Shown: piece by piece, positions 27,543 through 37,495 of the stretch | Layout of the letters: every line of letters begins with the position of its first letter | How positions within the stretch are numbered: position 1 is the stretch's first letter | Source of the DNA: Rhodothermia bacterium | GTDB taxonomy: Bacteria; Bacteroidota; Rhodothermia; Balneolales; Balneolaceae | Direction: 5' to 3' | DNA length: 64,000 nucleotides | NCBI GenBank assembly: GCA_030427885.1 | Contig: JAUICM010000002.1 | Coordinates: 248,001-312,000 of the forward strand | The notes under the pieces: generated by a model | Seen by the model: only the letters and a program-made list of their open reading frames with translations | Databases searched by the model: none | What the model was told of the DNA's origin: nothing | Position numbers and translations under genes: made by a program

Positions 27543-28406
27543 TTATTGCATCCGAAGTACTAGTGTATCCTCGATTGCAAAGTCTTCGCCTTCTTCCACA
27601 CTAATATCTGTGAATGAAGAATCGGCGTACATTTCATTACTGGCCTCAACCCAGATGTCATAGCTTCCTTCGTGAAGTCCGAACAGAGTAAATACTCCTT
27701 CTTCGTCTGGGGTTGTACCTATGGTATCTTCATCGGCAATAGTATATACGTATGCATCTGCTTCAACCGGAGTGATAACACCGGAGATAGATGCTGTATT
27801 GTACAGATCAACTGTTCTGAGTACAGGCTTCAGATTAAACATTCCGTTTCCTCGAACCACAACAGATTGAGAAGCATCAAAATCGATCACAAGATCGTAT
27901 GTTTCTCCCTCTTCAATGGTTGCATCTACTTTAAGTTTAAATCCGGAAGTCTGAGCACTTGGGGTATGAAGGTTAAACGACTCACCACCGTCCATCACTA
28001 ATGAGTTATTATCTCCAAGTACCAATCGAATCTCTTCGTAATGACCGGCTTCAAGTTCAGTTTCACCCAACTCCAGGGTTTTTCCATTTTGATAGTCAAG
28101 AAGATTGACGGTCATGTCGCCATTGTAGACCACTTCCCATCCGCTTTCTTCAATATCATCATCTTCCATTCCTTCGGTTGAGGTGGTATCGTCTTCTGTT
28201 TCGTTATCTATTCGTTTTACCAGAACCTGTTGGATCTGGATGTTCACTTCAGCATAATCTGCTGGTGAATCGGTTAAGTGTACTCGCATTGTGCCTGTAC
28301 CTTCGTTGTCGCTTACATCACATGCTGTAAAGATCAGACCGACGATAAGCATCAGGCTTGTTATAAATTTGGTATGTGCTTTGGTTACTGCTTTCAAAGT
28401 CTCCAT
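27543..28406 (-). CDS. DUF4382 lipoprotein
   Basis: A 287-aa protein with a lipoprotein signal (VGLIFTAC, Cys about 29). The DUF4382 domain starts MRVHLTDSPADYAEVNIQIQ and spans to about residue 190 (DLVIDFDASQSVVVRGNGMF, NLKPVLR). It is followed by a carboxypeptidase-regulatory-like beta domain (ISGVITPVEADAYVYTIAD to the end). It is highly acidic in the N-terminal third (DNETEDDTTSTEGMEDDDIEE). Probably a surface or periplasmic structural protein, common in Bacteroidota; the exact role is unknown. Single gene with its own terminator. Confidence 0.85.
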   Translation of the reverse strand: METLKAVTKAHTKFITSLMLIVGLIFTACDVSDNEGTGTMRVHLTDSPADYAEVNIQIQQVLVKRIDNETEDDTTSTEGMEDDDIEESGWEVVYNGDMTVNLLDYQNGKTLELGETELEAGHYEEIRLVLGDNNSLVMDGGESFNLHTPSAQTSGFKLKVDATIEEGETYDLVIDFDASQSVVVRGNGMFNLKPVLRTVDLYNTASISGVITPVEADAYVYTIADEDTIGTTPDEEGVFTLFGLHEGSYDIWVEASNEMYADSSFTDISVEEGEDFAIEDTLVLRMQ

Positions 28407-28560
28407 GTTTAATAATTTTGTTCAATGTTCACTCCCTTAAATACAAGTATCTTTTTTGTGTTCCTGATTCCAATGACCTCTTTCGTACTCTTCACTTCCT
28501 TTTACCCAAATTTTATTTAAAAACCGTATCTTAGGTCGCCAAAAAAAATGTATTAGAATT

Positions 28561-28980
28561 ATGAATATTGAAGTAAACTGGTTAGGAAAAGACAATCATC
28601 TGGAAGCCGCTAATGAAGAAGGCGGCAAGATCAGAATGGATGGAGATACTATTATCGGAGGCCTTGAAGGCGGGATCAGTCCTTTTCAATTATTATTAGC
28701 AGGTATCGGCGGTTGCAGTGCCATAGATGTCATCTCTATCCTGAAAAAGCAAAAGCAGGATCTGCAATCTCTTAAAGTTGAAGTGGACGGTGATAAACAG
28801 AAAACTGATGTCGGCTACTCTGAGTATAAAAGTATTCATATGCATTTTATCCTTTCCGGAGACCTGAATCCCAAAAAGGTAGAACGGGCAATAAACCTGT
28901 CTGTTACTAAATATTGCTCCGTCTCAAAAGCTCTGGAAAAAGGCTCTGATATCAGCTACGACTTCGAAATAAAAAATTAG
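28561..28980 (+). CDS. OsmC-family protein
   Basis: A 139-aa OsmC/Ohr-fold protein. Two conserved cysteines are visible, in LLAGIGGCSAIDVISIL and VTKYCSVSKALEKG. This is the redox-active pair arrangement used by OsmC-type peroxidases to reduce organic hydroperoxides. GGLEGGISPFQLLLAG is the usual pre-Cys stretch. It is a cytoplasmic stress-protection or redox role (family knowledge). It is followed by an AT-rich hairpin related to the one at 23094. Confidence 0.9.
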   Translation: MNIEVNWLGKDNHLEAANEEGGKIRMDGDTIIGGLEGGISPFQLLLAGIGGCSAIDVISILKKQKQDLQSLKVEVDGDKQKTDVGYSEYKSIHMHFILSGDLNPKKVERAINLSVTKYCSVSKALEKGSDISYDFEIKN

Positions 28981-29054
28981 AAATGAAAGATTCAAAATTT
29001 AAAATAGCTGGCCCATACATCTATTTTAATTTTTTCATTTTTAATTTTGAATTA
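28976..29054. repeat. AT-rich imperfect palindrome after osmC-like gene
   Basis: Arms AAAATAG (29001-29007) / CTATTTT (29021-29027), extended outwards by A/T-rich complementary stretches. It shares 21 bp exactly (TTTCATTTTTAATTTTGAAT plus T) with the hairpin at 23094-23169. Probably a terminator and member of a dispersed hairpin family. Confidence 0.6.
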
Positions 29055-29127
29055 CTTCTCTTTGACCTCAGCCTCTTCATTTATTAAGTTGTAGACGAAT
29101 AAATATTCACAAAACAACTACTTATAT

Positions 29128-29301
29128 ATGGCTAAATGCGAGTTATACCAAGACGTTAAAGAAGAATGGCGATGGAGAAGGGTAAACAAAAACGGTGACA
29201 TTGAAGCTCATTCCACCCGGGGTTTCGAAACCGAAGAAGACGCTAAAAAAGACGGAAAAGACTGCGGGGAGTGCACCAGCTATCTCCGGAAATTCTATTA
29301 A
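29128..29301 (+). CDS. Small DUF1508 (YegP)-like protein
   Basis: A 57-aa ORF, MAKCELYQDVKEEWRWRRV..., ending SYLRKFY. The pattern W-x-WR, N-x-NG, S-x-x-GF, then an A-rich helix (EEDAKKDGKDC) resembles a single DUF1508/YegP repeat. Three cysteines occur (positions 4, 46 and 49). It is probably a small cytoplasmic protein of unknown role. Its stop codon overlaps the stop of the convergent M28 peptidase gene (TTAA at 29298-29301). Confidence 0.65.
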   Translation: MAKCELYQDVKEEWRWRRVNKNGDIEAHSTRGFETEEDAKKDGKDCGECTSYLRKFY

Positions 29302-30188
29302 ATAGCCTTATCCAGCGCTAACACCGCATTGAGGATCACCTGTACAGATCTCTTATAAAATTCCTGAGGGATCGTTTCAAACTCATCTGTTGCCTTATGG
29401 TAATGCTCGTGGTCCTCAACCCCGAAATAAACAAACCTGATACCTGCCCGATGGAAAGGGCCATGATCAGATGAGAAGGTCCAGTCCTGATGGCCGTCTT
29501 CGGGAGTATCATGTCCAAAAAGTAATTTCAACTCCCCGGTCTCAACCTTCTCGAGGATAGGCTTCAACTCTGGATAATGATAGGTTCCCACAGCATAGAG
29601 CTCATTTTTATCATTCTGGGAGATCATATCCATATTAATATTGAATATCACCTTATCCATCAGCACTGAATCGGCAACAAATGCATTCGCACCCACTAAT
29701 CCGCCTTCCTCGGCATCAAAAGCAGCAAACACCAGGGTATGCTTTGGCTGAACCTGTTTGAAGTATCCGATCATTGCCAGCAAACCACCAGATCCCGAAG
29801 CATTGTCATCGGCTCCATTATAGATAAGACTGTCTCGTATTCCCAAATGATCATAATGTGCACTTATCACTATCACGGAATCTGTTTTACCCGGAATAAC
29901 ACCTAATACATTTACGCCATTCACCTTGGTTCCATTTCGGCGTTCTCGTGAGAAATCATGAGTGTAACTTCCTTTGTAAGGCTGTATCTCCATTTCTTTG
30001 AAACGACCCAGAATATATTCTCTTGCTTTGGCATTTCCTTCAGTTCCAACCTTTCTTCCTTCCATCTCATCTGATGATAAAATTCTGATATCCTCGATCA
30101 GCTGATCGGTATCAAGCACCGGTGATTGTTCGGGCGCACAAGAAATAAACAGGAGAAGCAGTGCTGAAAGGGTCAATAATCGTTTCAT
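29298..30188 (-). CDS. M28-family zinc aminopeptidase lipoprotein
   Basis: A 296-aa peptidase. ATG 30188 is chosen because it is followed at once by the lipoprotein signal MKRLLTLSALLLLFISC; a further 20 in-frame codons upstream lack sense. Zn2+ ligands and catalytic residues of family M28 are visible in order: SAHYDHLGI (His, Asp), YNGADDNASGSGG (Asp), FAAFDAEEGGLVG (Glu-Glu), INMDMIS (Asp) and FSSDHGPFHRAGI (His). It probably trims peptides in the periplasm or at the cell surface. Single gene, convergent with the 57-aa ORF. Confidence 0.93.
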   Translation of the reverse strand: MKRLLTLSALLLLFISCAPEQSPVLDTDQLIEDIRILSSDEMEGRKVGTEGNAKAREYILGRFKEMEIQPYKGSYTHDFSRERRNGTKVNGVNVLGVIPGKTDSVIVISAHYDHLGIRDSLIYNGADDNASGSGGLLAMIGYFKQVQPKHTLVFAAFDAEEGGLVGANAFVADSVLMDKVIFNINMDMISQNDKNELYAVGTYHYPELKPILEKVETGELKLLFGHDTPEDGHQDWTFSSDHGPFHRAGIRFVYFGVEDHEHYHKATDEFETIPQEFYKRSVQVILNAVLALDKAI

Positions 30189-30269
30189 AATAGAATAGTC
30201 TTTTGAGGTATTATTATTAAAGGTACGCACACTGAGGTGAGCGCTCAACCGGATACTTTACTTTTTACA

Positions 30270-31127
30270 TTACAGCCCGTAATTGGAGCGATACTCGGTA
30301 GGTGCCATTCCATTCAGCTTCCTGAACTGCCGGTTAAAATTGGAGGCATTTCTGAAACCACATTCGTAACATATTTCGGTGATACTCATCTGCCCTTCGA
30401 TGAGCAGCTTTCTTGCAAAACCGATTCTGATCTCATTCACATAACCCGTAAACGACTTTTGATGCAGATTACTGAAAAAGCGACTGAATGCAGAAGGATT
30501 CATGTGTACCAGTTCGGCCGCTTCTTTTAGTTGTATCTTCTCCCTGAAATGATTCATGATATACTGATGTACTTTCTGCATGCGCATCGAAGTATTATCT
30601 GTGTTCATGAGGTAGCCTTCACTGGCCAGAAGCTGGAAGCTCTTCTCATTTCCGAACATATTCAGGATCTCAAGTACACCTATAAATTGGCCAAATCCTG
30701 AGAGCTTTGGCAACTCCTTCATTTTATCAACAATATGCTGCTGATCATTAATAAGAATGCCCCGGCTACTTTTCCGGAGCAGCTTTTTTACAGCGGCAAA
30801 CTCTGGCAGCTTGAAGGTTTCTGAATCTGTGAGATTTGTTCCAAGGTGAATACTTATTGCCTCTGCCATCAGTGATGACCCTTCTTCAAAATATTCCTTA
30901 TCGTTCTTCCACATATGAGGAAGATCACCGCAAAGAATAACCAGTTGTCCGGGAGTAAAGCGTTCGATACTGTCGCCTACAAACCTCGTTCCTGTACTCT
31001 GTAAAATTGCCACGATCTCATACTGCTTGTGATAATGCCACTTATCAAAGAAATGACGGGCTTTATAGTGAGTAACCGCATAAGAATGCTCCGGTACCAC
31101 ACTTCGGTCTAGAAATTCAGGAGTCAT
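30270..31127 (-). CDS. AraC-family regulator, probable regulator of the fucose operon
   Basis: A 285-aa protein with an N-terminal cupin-like sensing domain (about 15-110: WHYHKQYEIVAILQ, GQLVILCGDLPHMW) and a C-terminal AraC double HTH (about 185-283: IQLKEAAELVHMNPSAFSRF and SITEICYECGFRNASNFNRQ, then FRKLNGMAPTEYRSNY). It is transcribed divergently from the fucose operon with 112 bp between the starts, so it probably senses fucose or a catabolite and controls that operon (inference). The domain calls are firm; the ligand is not known. Confidence 0.9.
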   Translation of the reverse strand: MTPEFLDRSVVPEHSYAVTHYKARHFFDKWHYHKQYEIVAILQSTGTRFVGDSIERFTPGQLVILCGDLPHMWKNDKEYFEEGSSLMAEAISIHLGTNLTDSETFKLPEFAAVKKLLRKSSRGILINDQQHIVDKMKELPKLSGFGQFIGVLEILNMFGNEKSFQLLASEGYLMNTDNTSMRMQKVHQYIMNHFREKIQLKEAAELVHMNPSAFSRFFSNLHQKSFTGYVNEIRIGFARKLLIEGQMSITEICYECGFRNASNFNRQFRKLNGMAPTEYRSNYGL

Positions 31128-31239
31128 ATGATATTATAATGATCAATTTGGACTGCGAATCAATATACACGCAAAAAAAGTACCATTAAAAGTCATATTT
31201 GTTGTAGCCAGCCCACCGCTTTTTAATGCATGTTCTGGT

Positions 31240-32568
31240 ATGGAGTGGAATGAATTAACAATTAAGGCTTTAGAGGTATCAGATATTCGTTTTCCTACCA
31301 GCCGGGCACTGGATGGTTCGGATGCAATGAACCCTGATCCTGATTATTCAGCAGCATATGTGATCCTTAAAACTGATGGGAATCTGGAAGGGCATGGCCT
31401 CACTTTTACTATAGGCCGTGGTAATGAATTATGTGTTCAGGCTATACTTTCGATGAAACACCTGATCGTAGGTAAGAAGCTGAGTGAATTCACTGCTGAC
31501 ATGGGCGCCTTCTGGAAAATGATCACCGGCGACAGTCAGCTGAGATGGCTGGGTCCGGATAAAGGAGTGATTCACCTTGCAACGGGAGCTATCGTTAATG
31601 CGGTTTGGGATCTGTATGCAAAGGCTGAGAAAAAACCCCTTTGGCAACTGATAGCTGATATGAGCCCCGAAGAGCTTATCCGCTGTATTGATTTCACCTA
31701 CATCACCGATGCCATTACTCCTGCTGAAGCACTCAAAATGCTTCAGCAAAAAGAAGCAACCAAGCAGCAGCGCATCGAATACCTTCACAACAATGGCTAC
31801 CCCGCATATACAACTTCTGCCGGCTGGCTGGGCTATTCTGACGACAAGATGAAACAACTTTGCCGGGAAGCTAAAGCGCAGGGATTCAAACATATGAAGA
31901 TCAAAGTGGGCAGAGACCTGCAGGACGATATCCGTCGCTCTGCCATTATTAGAGAAGAAATCGGGTCCGATCTCAGGCTTATGATGGATGCTAATCAAAA
32001 GTGGGATGTTGGCGAAGCTATCTCAAACATGGAATCACTGGCTCAGTTTGATCCCTGGTGGATCGAGGAACCCACCAGTCCGGATGATATCCTCGGGCAT
32101 GCAGCAATTGCAAAAGCAGTGTCTCCTGTTCTGGTTGCAACTGGTGAGCATTGCCAGAACCGGGTTATGTTCAAACAACTTATGCAGGCTAATGCCATCG
32201 GGATCTGCCAGATCGATAGCTGCAGAGTGGGCGGGGTGAATGAGATACTTGCAATATTGTTGTTAGCCGCTAAATTTGAGATACCTGTATGTCCACATGC
32301 CGGTGGAGTTGGACTTTGCGAATATGTTCAACACCTTTCCATGATCGATTATATTTGTATCAGCGGCACGCAGGAAAACCGGATCATAGAGTATGTGGAT
32401 CATTTACATGAGCATTTTGAAGATCCGGTTGTGATCAGGAACGGAGCTTATATGCCGCCATCAAAACCGGGATATAGCATAACTATGAAGGAACAAAGCA
32501 GAATGGATCACCGATACCCGGTTGGAAAAGTCTGGCAGGAACTACTTGAAACTGAGGTTCATCCATGA
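31240..32568 (+). CDS. fucD: L-fuconate dehydratase
   Basis: A 442-aa enolase-superfamily (mandelate-racemase subgroup) enzyme dehydrating L-fuconate to 2-keto-3-deoxy-L-fuconate. Seen: FKHMKIKVGRDLQDD with the catalytic Lys-x-Lys, LMMDANQKWDV, WWIEEPTSPDD and VATGEHCQNR (metal-binding Asp/Glu/Glu), and PVCPHAGGVGLCEYVQHL with the catalytic His. Length and the SRALDGSDAMNPDPDYSAAYV N-terminus match the fuconate dehydratase subfamily. First gene of the operon; its end overlaps the next SDR gene by 4 bp. Confidence 0.95.
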   Translation: MEWNELTIKALEVSDIRFPTSRALDGSDAMNPDPDYSAAYVILKTDGNLEGHGLTFTIGRGNELCVQAILSMKHLIVGKKLSEFTADMGAFWKMITGDSQLRWLGPDKGVIHLATGAIVNAVWDLYAKAEKKPLWQLIADMSPEELIRCIDFTYITDAITPAEALKMLQQKEATKQQRIEYLHNNGYPAYTTSAGWLGYSDDKMKQLCREAKAQGFKHMKIKVGRDLQDDIRRSAIIREEIGSDLRLMMDANQKWDVGEAISNMESLAQFDPWWIEEPTSPDDILGHAAIAKAVSPVLVATGEHCQNRVMFKQLMQANAIGICQIDSCRVGGVNEILAILLLAAKFEIPVCPHAGGVGLCEYVQHLSMIDYICISGTQENRIIEYVDHLHEHFEDPVVIRNGAYMPPSKPGYSITMKEQSRMDHRYPVGKVWQELLETEVHP

Positions 32569-33317
32569 ATAAAGACTTAGAACATAAAACTGCCATCATT
32601 TCCGGCGGGGCTAGTGGTATCGGCCTGGCCATCACTAAAAAATTTGCTGAAAGTGGAGCTAAAGTTCACGTACTTGAATTGAAAAAGGATGTTCAGATAG
32701 AAATTGATGGAGATATTGAGGTACATACCTGTGATGTATCCGATCAGGCCAGAGTGGTTTCAGTTATCAGTAAAATAATGGATTCCGGCTCTATCGATAT
32801 TCTGGTCAATAATGCGGGGATAGCTCATGTTGGAAATATTGAAGCAACCTCAGAAACAGACCTGGATAGGTTATACAATGTAAATATCAAAGGAGTCTAT
32901 AATTGTATAAAAGCTTCAATTCCTGCCTTAAGACAATCAAAAGGTGTTATTCTGAACATGGGTAGTATTGCTGCTCATGTTGGCATTCCCGACCGTTTTG
33001 CGTACTCACTCACCAAAGGCGCAGTTGTAACACTCACCTATGCTATGGCTAAGGATTATCTGAAAGATGGGATCCGGTGCAATTCCATCTCTCCGGCCCG
33101 GGTTCACACTCCTTTTGTGGATGGGTTTCTGGCCACTAACTACCCCGGTAAAGAACAGGAAATGTTCGATGCCTTATCTAAAACTCAACCAATAGGCCGA
33201 ATGGCAAAACCTGAGGAAGTAGCAGATCTGGCTCTTTTTCTTTGTTCAGATAAAGCAGCATTCATCACCGGAATGGACTACCCGATCGACGGCGGATTTT
33301 TAAAACTTAATAATTGA
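32565..33317 (+). CDS. SDR dehydrogenase, probably 2-keto-3-deoxy-L-fuconate dehydrogenase
   Basis: A 250-aa short-chain dehydrogenase with the NAD-binding SGGASGIGLAIT loop, LVNNAGIAHVG, catalytic Ser in NMGSIAAHVG, and YSLTKGAV (Tyr-x-x-x-Lys). Its place between fuconate dehydratase and an FAH-family hydrolase fits the oxidation of keto-deoxy-fuconate to 2,4-diketo-3-deoxy-L-fuconate. It overlaps fucD by 4 bp and is 6 bp from the next gene. It could instead be the L-fucose dehydrogenase, but the second SDR in the operon fits that better. Confidence 0.8.
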   Translation: MNKDLEHKTAIISGGASGIGLAITKKFAESGAKVHVLELKKDVQIEIDGDIEVHTCDVSDQARVVSVISKIMDSGSIDILVNNAGIAHVGNIEATSETDLDRLYNVNIKGVYNCIKASIPALRQSKGVILNMGSIAAHVGIPDRFAYSLTKGAVVTLTYAMAKDYLKDGIRCNSISPARVHTPFVDGFLATNYPGKEQEMFDALSKTQPIGRMAKPEEVADLALFLCSDKAAFITGMDYPIDGGFLKLNN

Positions 33318-33323
33318 TCAAAA

Positions 33324-34178
33324 ATGAAATTATTCAGACACGGAGAACCCGGAAAAGAAAAACCCGGAATTGAGGTTAATGACTTGAGGTATGATGTCAG
33401 TCATCTGGTAGATGATTATAACGAGGAGTTCTTCACTAATGGCGGATTGGCAAAGCTTTCTGATCAATTCAGCCCTGAATCTGCCGGCAGACTAAACCCC
33501 GGATTTCGTTTTGGGCCTCCTGTATCAAGACCCGGAAAGATCGTCTGTATTGGACTTAACTACAGCAAACATGCTGCAGAAAGCGGAATGGAACCGCCAA
33601 AAGAACCTGTGGTTTTTTTCAAGGCCACATCTTCACTTGCAGGTCCCTTCGATAACGTCATTATTCCCAAAAACAGTAAAAAAACAGACTGGGAAGTAGA
33701 ACTTGCTGTTGTGATAGGTAAGAAAGCAAGCTATGTATCTGAAGATGAAGCCATGGATCATGTGGCCGGATACACCATCCACAACGATATCAGTGAACGT
33801 GAATTTCAACTGGAACGGGGCGGCCAATGGGTAAAGGGCAAAAGTTGTGATACCTTCGCTCCGATGGGGCCTTATCTGGTCACAACTGATGACATCAAAG
33901 ATCCGCATGACTTGCGACTTTGGCTCAAACGAAATGACACCCTCCTGCAGGATGGAAACACCAGCGATTTCATATTTAATATTCCACAGGTGATCAGTTA
34001 CCTTTCACAGTTTATGAGCCTGCTCCCCGGAGATATAATTTCAACGGGTACTCCGGAAGGGGTCGGACTTGGCTTTAAAAACCCGGATTATCTGAAACCC
34101 GGTGACATAATGGAACTTGGAATTGACGGACTTGGAACTGCCAGGCAAAAAGCAGTAGCCTACACTGAAAATAAATAA
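33324..34178 (+). CDS. FAH-family hydrolase, probably 2,4-diketo-3-deoxy-L-fuconate hydrolase
   Basis: A 284-aa fumarylacetoacetate-hydrolase-family enzyme. The core starts [15 protein letters not shown]; metal ligands lie in [12 protein letters not shown] (Glu-x-Glu) and [30 protein letters not shown], then [14 protein letters not shown], complete the family pattern. In this context it should cleave 2,4-diketo-3-deoxy-L-fuconate to pyruvate and L-lactate, the final step of the route. It is packed between its neighbours with 6- and 8-bp gaps. Confidence 0.88.
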   Translation: MKLFRHGEPGKEKPGIEVNDLRYDVSHLVDDYNEEFFTNGGLAKLSDQFSPESAGRLNPGFRFGPPVSRPGKIVCIGLNYSKHAAESGMEPPKEPVVFFKATSSLAGPFDNVIIPKNSKKTDWEVELAVVIGKKASYVSEDEAMDHVAGYTIHNDISEREFQLERGGQWVKGKSCDTFAPMGPYLVTTDDIKDPHDLRLWLKRNDTLLQDGNTSDFIFNIPQVISYLSQFMSLLPGDIISTGTPEGVGLGFKNPDYLKPGDIMELGIDGLGTARQKAVAYTENK

Positions 34179-34186
34179 CAAACCTG

Positions 34187-36664
34187 ATGATGAAATTTAC
34201 CAAAAGCATACTAGCGCCAGCCTTATTCCTGATAATTTGTATCAGCTGTACCAGCTCTGAAATTAAGCATACCGATCAAACCATGCGTTTATGGTATGAT
34301 GAACCAGCCCGGGAATGGGTGGAAGCACTGCCTGTAGGTAATGGCCGTCTGGGAGCAATGGTTTTCGGGAATCCCGCCAGAGAAGAACTACAGCTTAATG
34401 AGGAAACCGTATGGGCAGGAGAACCAGGCAATAACACCAATCCCGAAATTGCCAAACATATACCTGTTATTCGAAAACTTCTGGACGAAAAAAAATATAC
34501 GGAAGCACAAAGCTATGCCGAGAAACATATTTATTCTCTGAATCATGGTATGCCCTACCAGACCGTTGGAAATTTGTTCATAGATTTTCCCGGCCATGAG
34601 AATTATTCAGATTATACACGCTCTTTGGATATAAGTACTGCATTAGCCACCACCAGCTATAAAGTGGACGGAGTTACATTTAAACGGGAACTGTTCTCAT
34701 CGTTTACAGATCAGGTGATGGTCATGAGGATCACAGCCGACCAGCCTGGCAGTATTACCGGGGCATTTAGTTTCAAAAGCCCGCAACGCCACGAAACCTT
34801 ATTTGAAGGAAATAAAATTATCGTGAGAGGTACTTCGGGAGACCATGAAGGGAAAACTGGCCGGGTTGATTTCACAAATATTATAGAAGTAGTCCCTGAC
34901 GGAGGAACGATCTCACCCTATGACACCTCTCTGACTGTCTCCGGAGCGGATGAATTGCTTCTGTTTATCTCAATCGGCACAAATTTCAAAAATTACAATG
35001 ATCTTTCCGGAGAACCTGATGAAATAGCAGGCTCTTACCTCAGTGCAGCCGTACAAAAAAAGTACGATGCGATGAAAAAAACTCACACTGACTTTTACAA
35101 GCAGTATTTCAACCGGGTGGACATGTATCTGGGTGATTCAGATCAAAGTGCCAAAACCACCGATGTTAGGGTCAAAGAATTTGGAGAAGGAAACGATCCA
35201 CAGCTGGCTGCTTTATATTTTCAGTTTGGCCGATATCTTTTGATCTCATCCTCACAGCCGGGAGGACAGCCACCTACACTTCAGGGTATCTGGAATAACC
35301 ATATGATGCCACCATGGGACAGTAAATACACCATCAATATTAATGCTGAAATGAACTACTGGCCGGTTGAACTTACCAACCTTAGCGAATTACATGAACC
35401 TATGTTTGAGATGGTTCGCGGTATTGCTGAGGCTGGAAAGACAGATGCTAAAACCACATATGGTGCCGACGGCTGGGTCACTCATCACAATACTGATATC
35501 TGGAGGGCAACTGGCCCAATAGATGGAATGGGTTCCTGGGGTTTATGGCCTATGGGTGGTGCCTGGCTGGTTCAGGACTTATATGAGCATTTCCTCTTTA
35601 CCGGAGATACTGCATTTATAAAACAGGAGTATCCGATCTTTAAATCAGCTTCTGAATTTTTCCTTGATGTGCTTCAACCCTATCCGGGTACCGACTGGAT
35701 GGTGGTTTCTCCTTCTGTATCACCGGAAAACAGATATCGGACAGGTGATGGTACAGTAGCTGTCACTTCCGGTACAACCATGGATAATCAACTTTTATTT
35801 GATCTCTTCACCCGAACTGCTGAGATAGCTGAACTTACCGGTGAAGATCCTGCATTTATAGATAAACTGAATGCCATGAAAGCCAAATTACCACCTATGC
35901 AAATAGGACAGTATGGTCAATTGCAGGAATGGATTGAGGACTGGGATAATCCCGAAGACAAACACCGCCATATCTCTCATTTATATGGTTTACATCCTTC
36001 CAACCAGATCTCCCCTTACCGCACTCCCGAATTATTCGCAGCAGCAAATCAAACACTGCTGCAACGAGGCGATGCCTCCACGGGTTGGTCTATGGGATGG
36101 AAAGTTAATTTCTGGGCCCGCATGCTGGATGGAGACCATGCCTATAAACTGATCGCAGATCAGCTCAGTCCGTCTAAGATTCCTCAGGGACGTGAAAGAG
36201 GTGGAACCTATCCCAATCTGTTTGATGCCCACCCTCCGTTTCAAATTGATGGAAATTTTGGGTGTACTGCCGGAATTGCTGAAATGATGGTACAAAGTCA
36301 TGACGGTGCTATTCATATACTTCCGGCTTTGCCTTCAGCCTGGCCCGACGGTTACGTTACAGGTCTTAGAGCCAGAGGGGGTTTTGAAGTAGATATAGAA
36401 TGGAAAGCCGGTAAACTGAGTAAGGCCGTTCTGCGTTCTGATCTTGGTGGAGTTGCCCGTATTCGCTCTTATGTTCCTCTTAAAGGAGCTTCGCTTGTTG
36501 AGGCTGAAGGAGAGAATCCAAATCCATTCTTTAAACAAATTGATGTTAAAGAACCTATTGTCAGTGAAAAGGCACAATTACTGGATGTAAACCTCAAAAA
36601 AGTGTATACCTATGATCTGAGTACTGAGGCTGGTAAAGAATACGTCATCACTGCTGGAAAATGA
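34187..36664 (+). CDS. GH95 alpha-L-fucosidase, predicted lipoprotein
   Basis: An 825-aa glycoside hydrolase of family 95. A lipoprotein signal (LFLIICISC, Cys about 21) places it outside the cytoplasm. The N-terminal beta domain begins [27 protein letters not shown], a GH95 hallmark. The catalytic (alpha/alpha)6 barrel holds [19 protein letters not shown] with the catalytic Asn pair, later [15 protein letters not shown], and [21 protein letters not shown] with the Asp region. It releases L-fucose (or L-galactose) from glycans for the downstream catabolic enzymes. Alternative start ATG at 34190. Its stop overlaps the lactonase start by 4 bp. Confidence 0.95.
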   Translation: MMKFTKSILAPALFLIICISCTSSEIKHTDQTMRLWYDEPAREWVEALPVGNGRLGAMVFGNPAREELQLNEETVWAGEPGNNTNPEIAKHIPVIRKLLDEKKYTEAQSYAEKHIYSLNHGMPYQTVGNLFIDFPGHENYSDYTRSLDISTALATTSYKVDGVTFKRELFSSFTDQVMVMRITADQPGSITGAFSFKSPQRHETLFEGNKIIVRGTSGDHEGKTGRVDFTNIIEVVPDGGTISPYDTSLTVSGADELLLFISIGTNFKNYNDLSGEPDEIAGSYLSAAVQKKYDAMKKTHTDFYKQYFNRVDMYLGDSDQSAKTTDVRVKEFGEGNDPQLAALYFQFGRYLLISSSQPGGQPPTLQGIWNNHMMPPWDSKYTININAEMNYWPVELTNLSELHEPMFEMVRGIAEAGKTDAKTTYGADGWVTHHNTDIWRATGPIDGMGSWGLWPMGGAWLVQDLYEHFLFTGDTAFIKQEYPIFKSASEFFLDVLQPYPGTDWMVVSPSVSPENRYRTGDGTVAVTSGTTMDNQLLFDLFTRTAEIAELTGEDPAFIDKLNAMKAKLPPMQIGQYGQLQEWIEDWDNPEDKHRHISHLYGLHPSNQISPYRTPELFAAANQTLLQRGDASTGWSMGWKVNFWARMLDGDHAYKLIADQLSPSKIPQGRERGGTYPNLFDAHPPFQIDGNFGCTAGIAEMMVQSHDGAIHILPALPSAWPDGYVTGLRARGGFEVDIEWKAGKLSKAVLRSDLGGVARIRSYVPLKGASLVEAEGENPNPFFKQIDVKEPIVSEKAQLLDVNLKKVYTYDLSTEAGKEYVITAGK

Positions 36665-37485
36665 AAATAGATGCCCATCAACATTTTTGGAATTACGATC
36701 CGGTCAGAGATGCCTGGATCGATGATTCTATGGTCCGGCTTAGAGAAAATTTTCTCCCCCCGGACCTGGAACCGCTTTTATCAGCTTCGGGCATCGATGG
36801 TTGTGTTGCGGTCCAGGCTGATCAATCGGAAAAAGAAACTCATTTTCTTCTGAAGCTTGCTGATGAAAATTCATTCATCAAAGGAGTGGTTGGTTGGATC
36901 GACCTGTTAGATTACGGTCTTGAGAACAGATTAGAATCATTTTCTCAATTTCCCAGGCTGAAAGGATTCCGACATCTCCTGCAAGGTGAGAATGACTCTT
37001 TTTTCAGGGACTCAAGACTTGTTGAAGGAATTACCAGGCTAAAGGATCATGACTTCAGCTATGATATCCTGATCTATGAGAATCAACTTTCGCTGGCACT
37101 AGAACTGGTTCAAAGTCTGCCGGTAATGAAGCTGGTGATAGATCATATTGCAAAACCTGATATCAAAAACTCTTCTTTCGATAACTGGTCAAGATTCATG
37201 AATATGCTTTCAGAATTCGACCATGTTCATGTTAAGCTATCGGGAATGGTTACGGAAGCAGATTGGAAAACCCAAAATGCCGATGACCTACTCCCCTATC
37301 TCGATCATTGCTTTGAATGTTTTGGTGCCGGTCGGCTGATGTTTGGATCAGACTGGCCGGTTTGTTTACTTGCCGCAGAGTATGATGAAGTTGCAGAGAT
37401 CATTGAAAACTATGTTTCTTCCCTGAGTGAAAACGAACAGGAATTGATCATGGGTAAAACTGCCATGGATTTTTATAGTCTATAA
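36661..37485 (+). CDS. Amidohydrolase-family L-fuconolactonase
   Basis: A 274-aa metal-dependent amidohydrolase (amidohydrolase_2). [13 protein letters not shown] carries the His-x-His metal site. [34 protein letters not shown] with His, [12 protein letters not shown], and [18 protein letters not shown] with the catalytic Asp are all typical of sugar lactonases such as fuconolactonase. In context it hydrolyses L-fucono-lactone to L-fuconate. ATGA overlap with the GH95 gene and a 10-bp gap to the SDR gene. Confidence 0.9.
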   Translation: MKIDAHQHFWNYDPVRDAWIDDSMVRLRENFLPPDLEPLLSASGIDGCVAVQADQSEKETHFLLKLADENSFIKGVVGWIDLLDYGLENRLESFSQFPRLKGFRHLLQGENDSFFRDSRLVEGITRLKDHDFSYDILIYENQLSLALELVQSLPVMKLVIDHIAKPDIKNSSFDNWSRFMNMLSEFDHVHVKLSGMVTEADWKTQNADDLLPYLDHCFECFGAGRLMFGSDWPVCLLAAEYDEVAEIIENYVSSLSENEQELIMGKTAMDFYSL

Positions 37486-37495
37486 TTGGAGTAAA

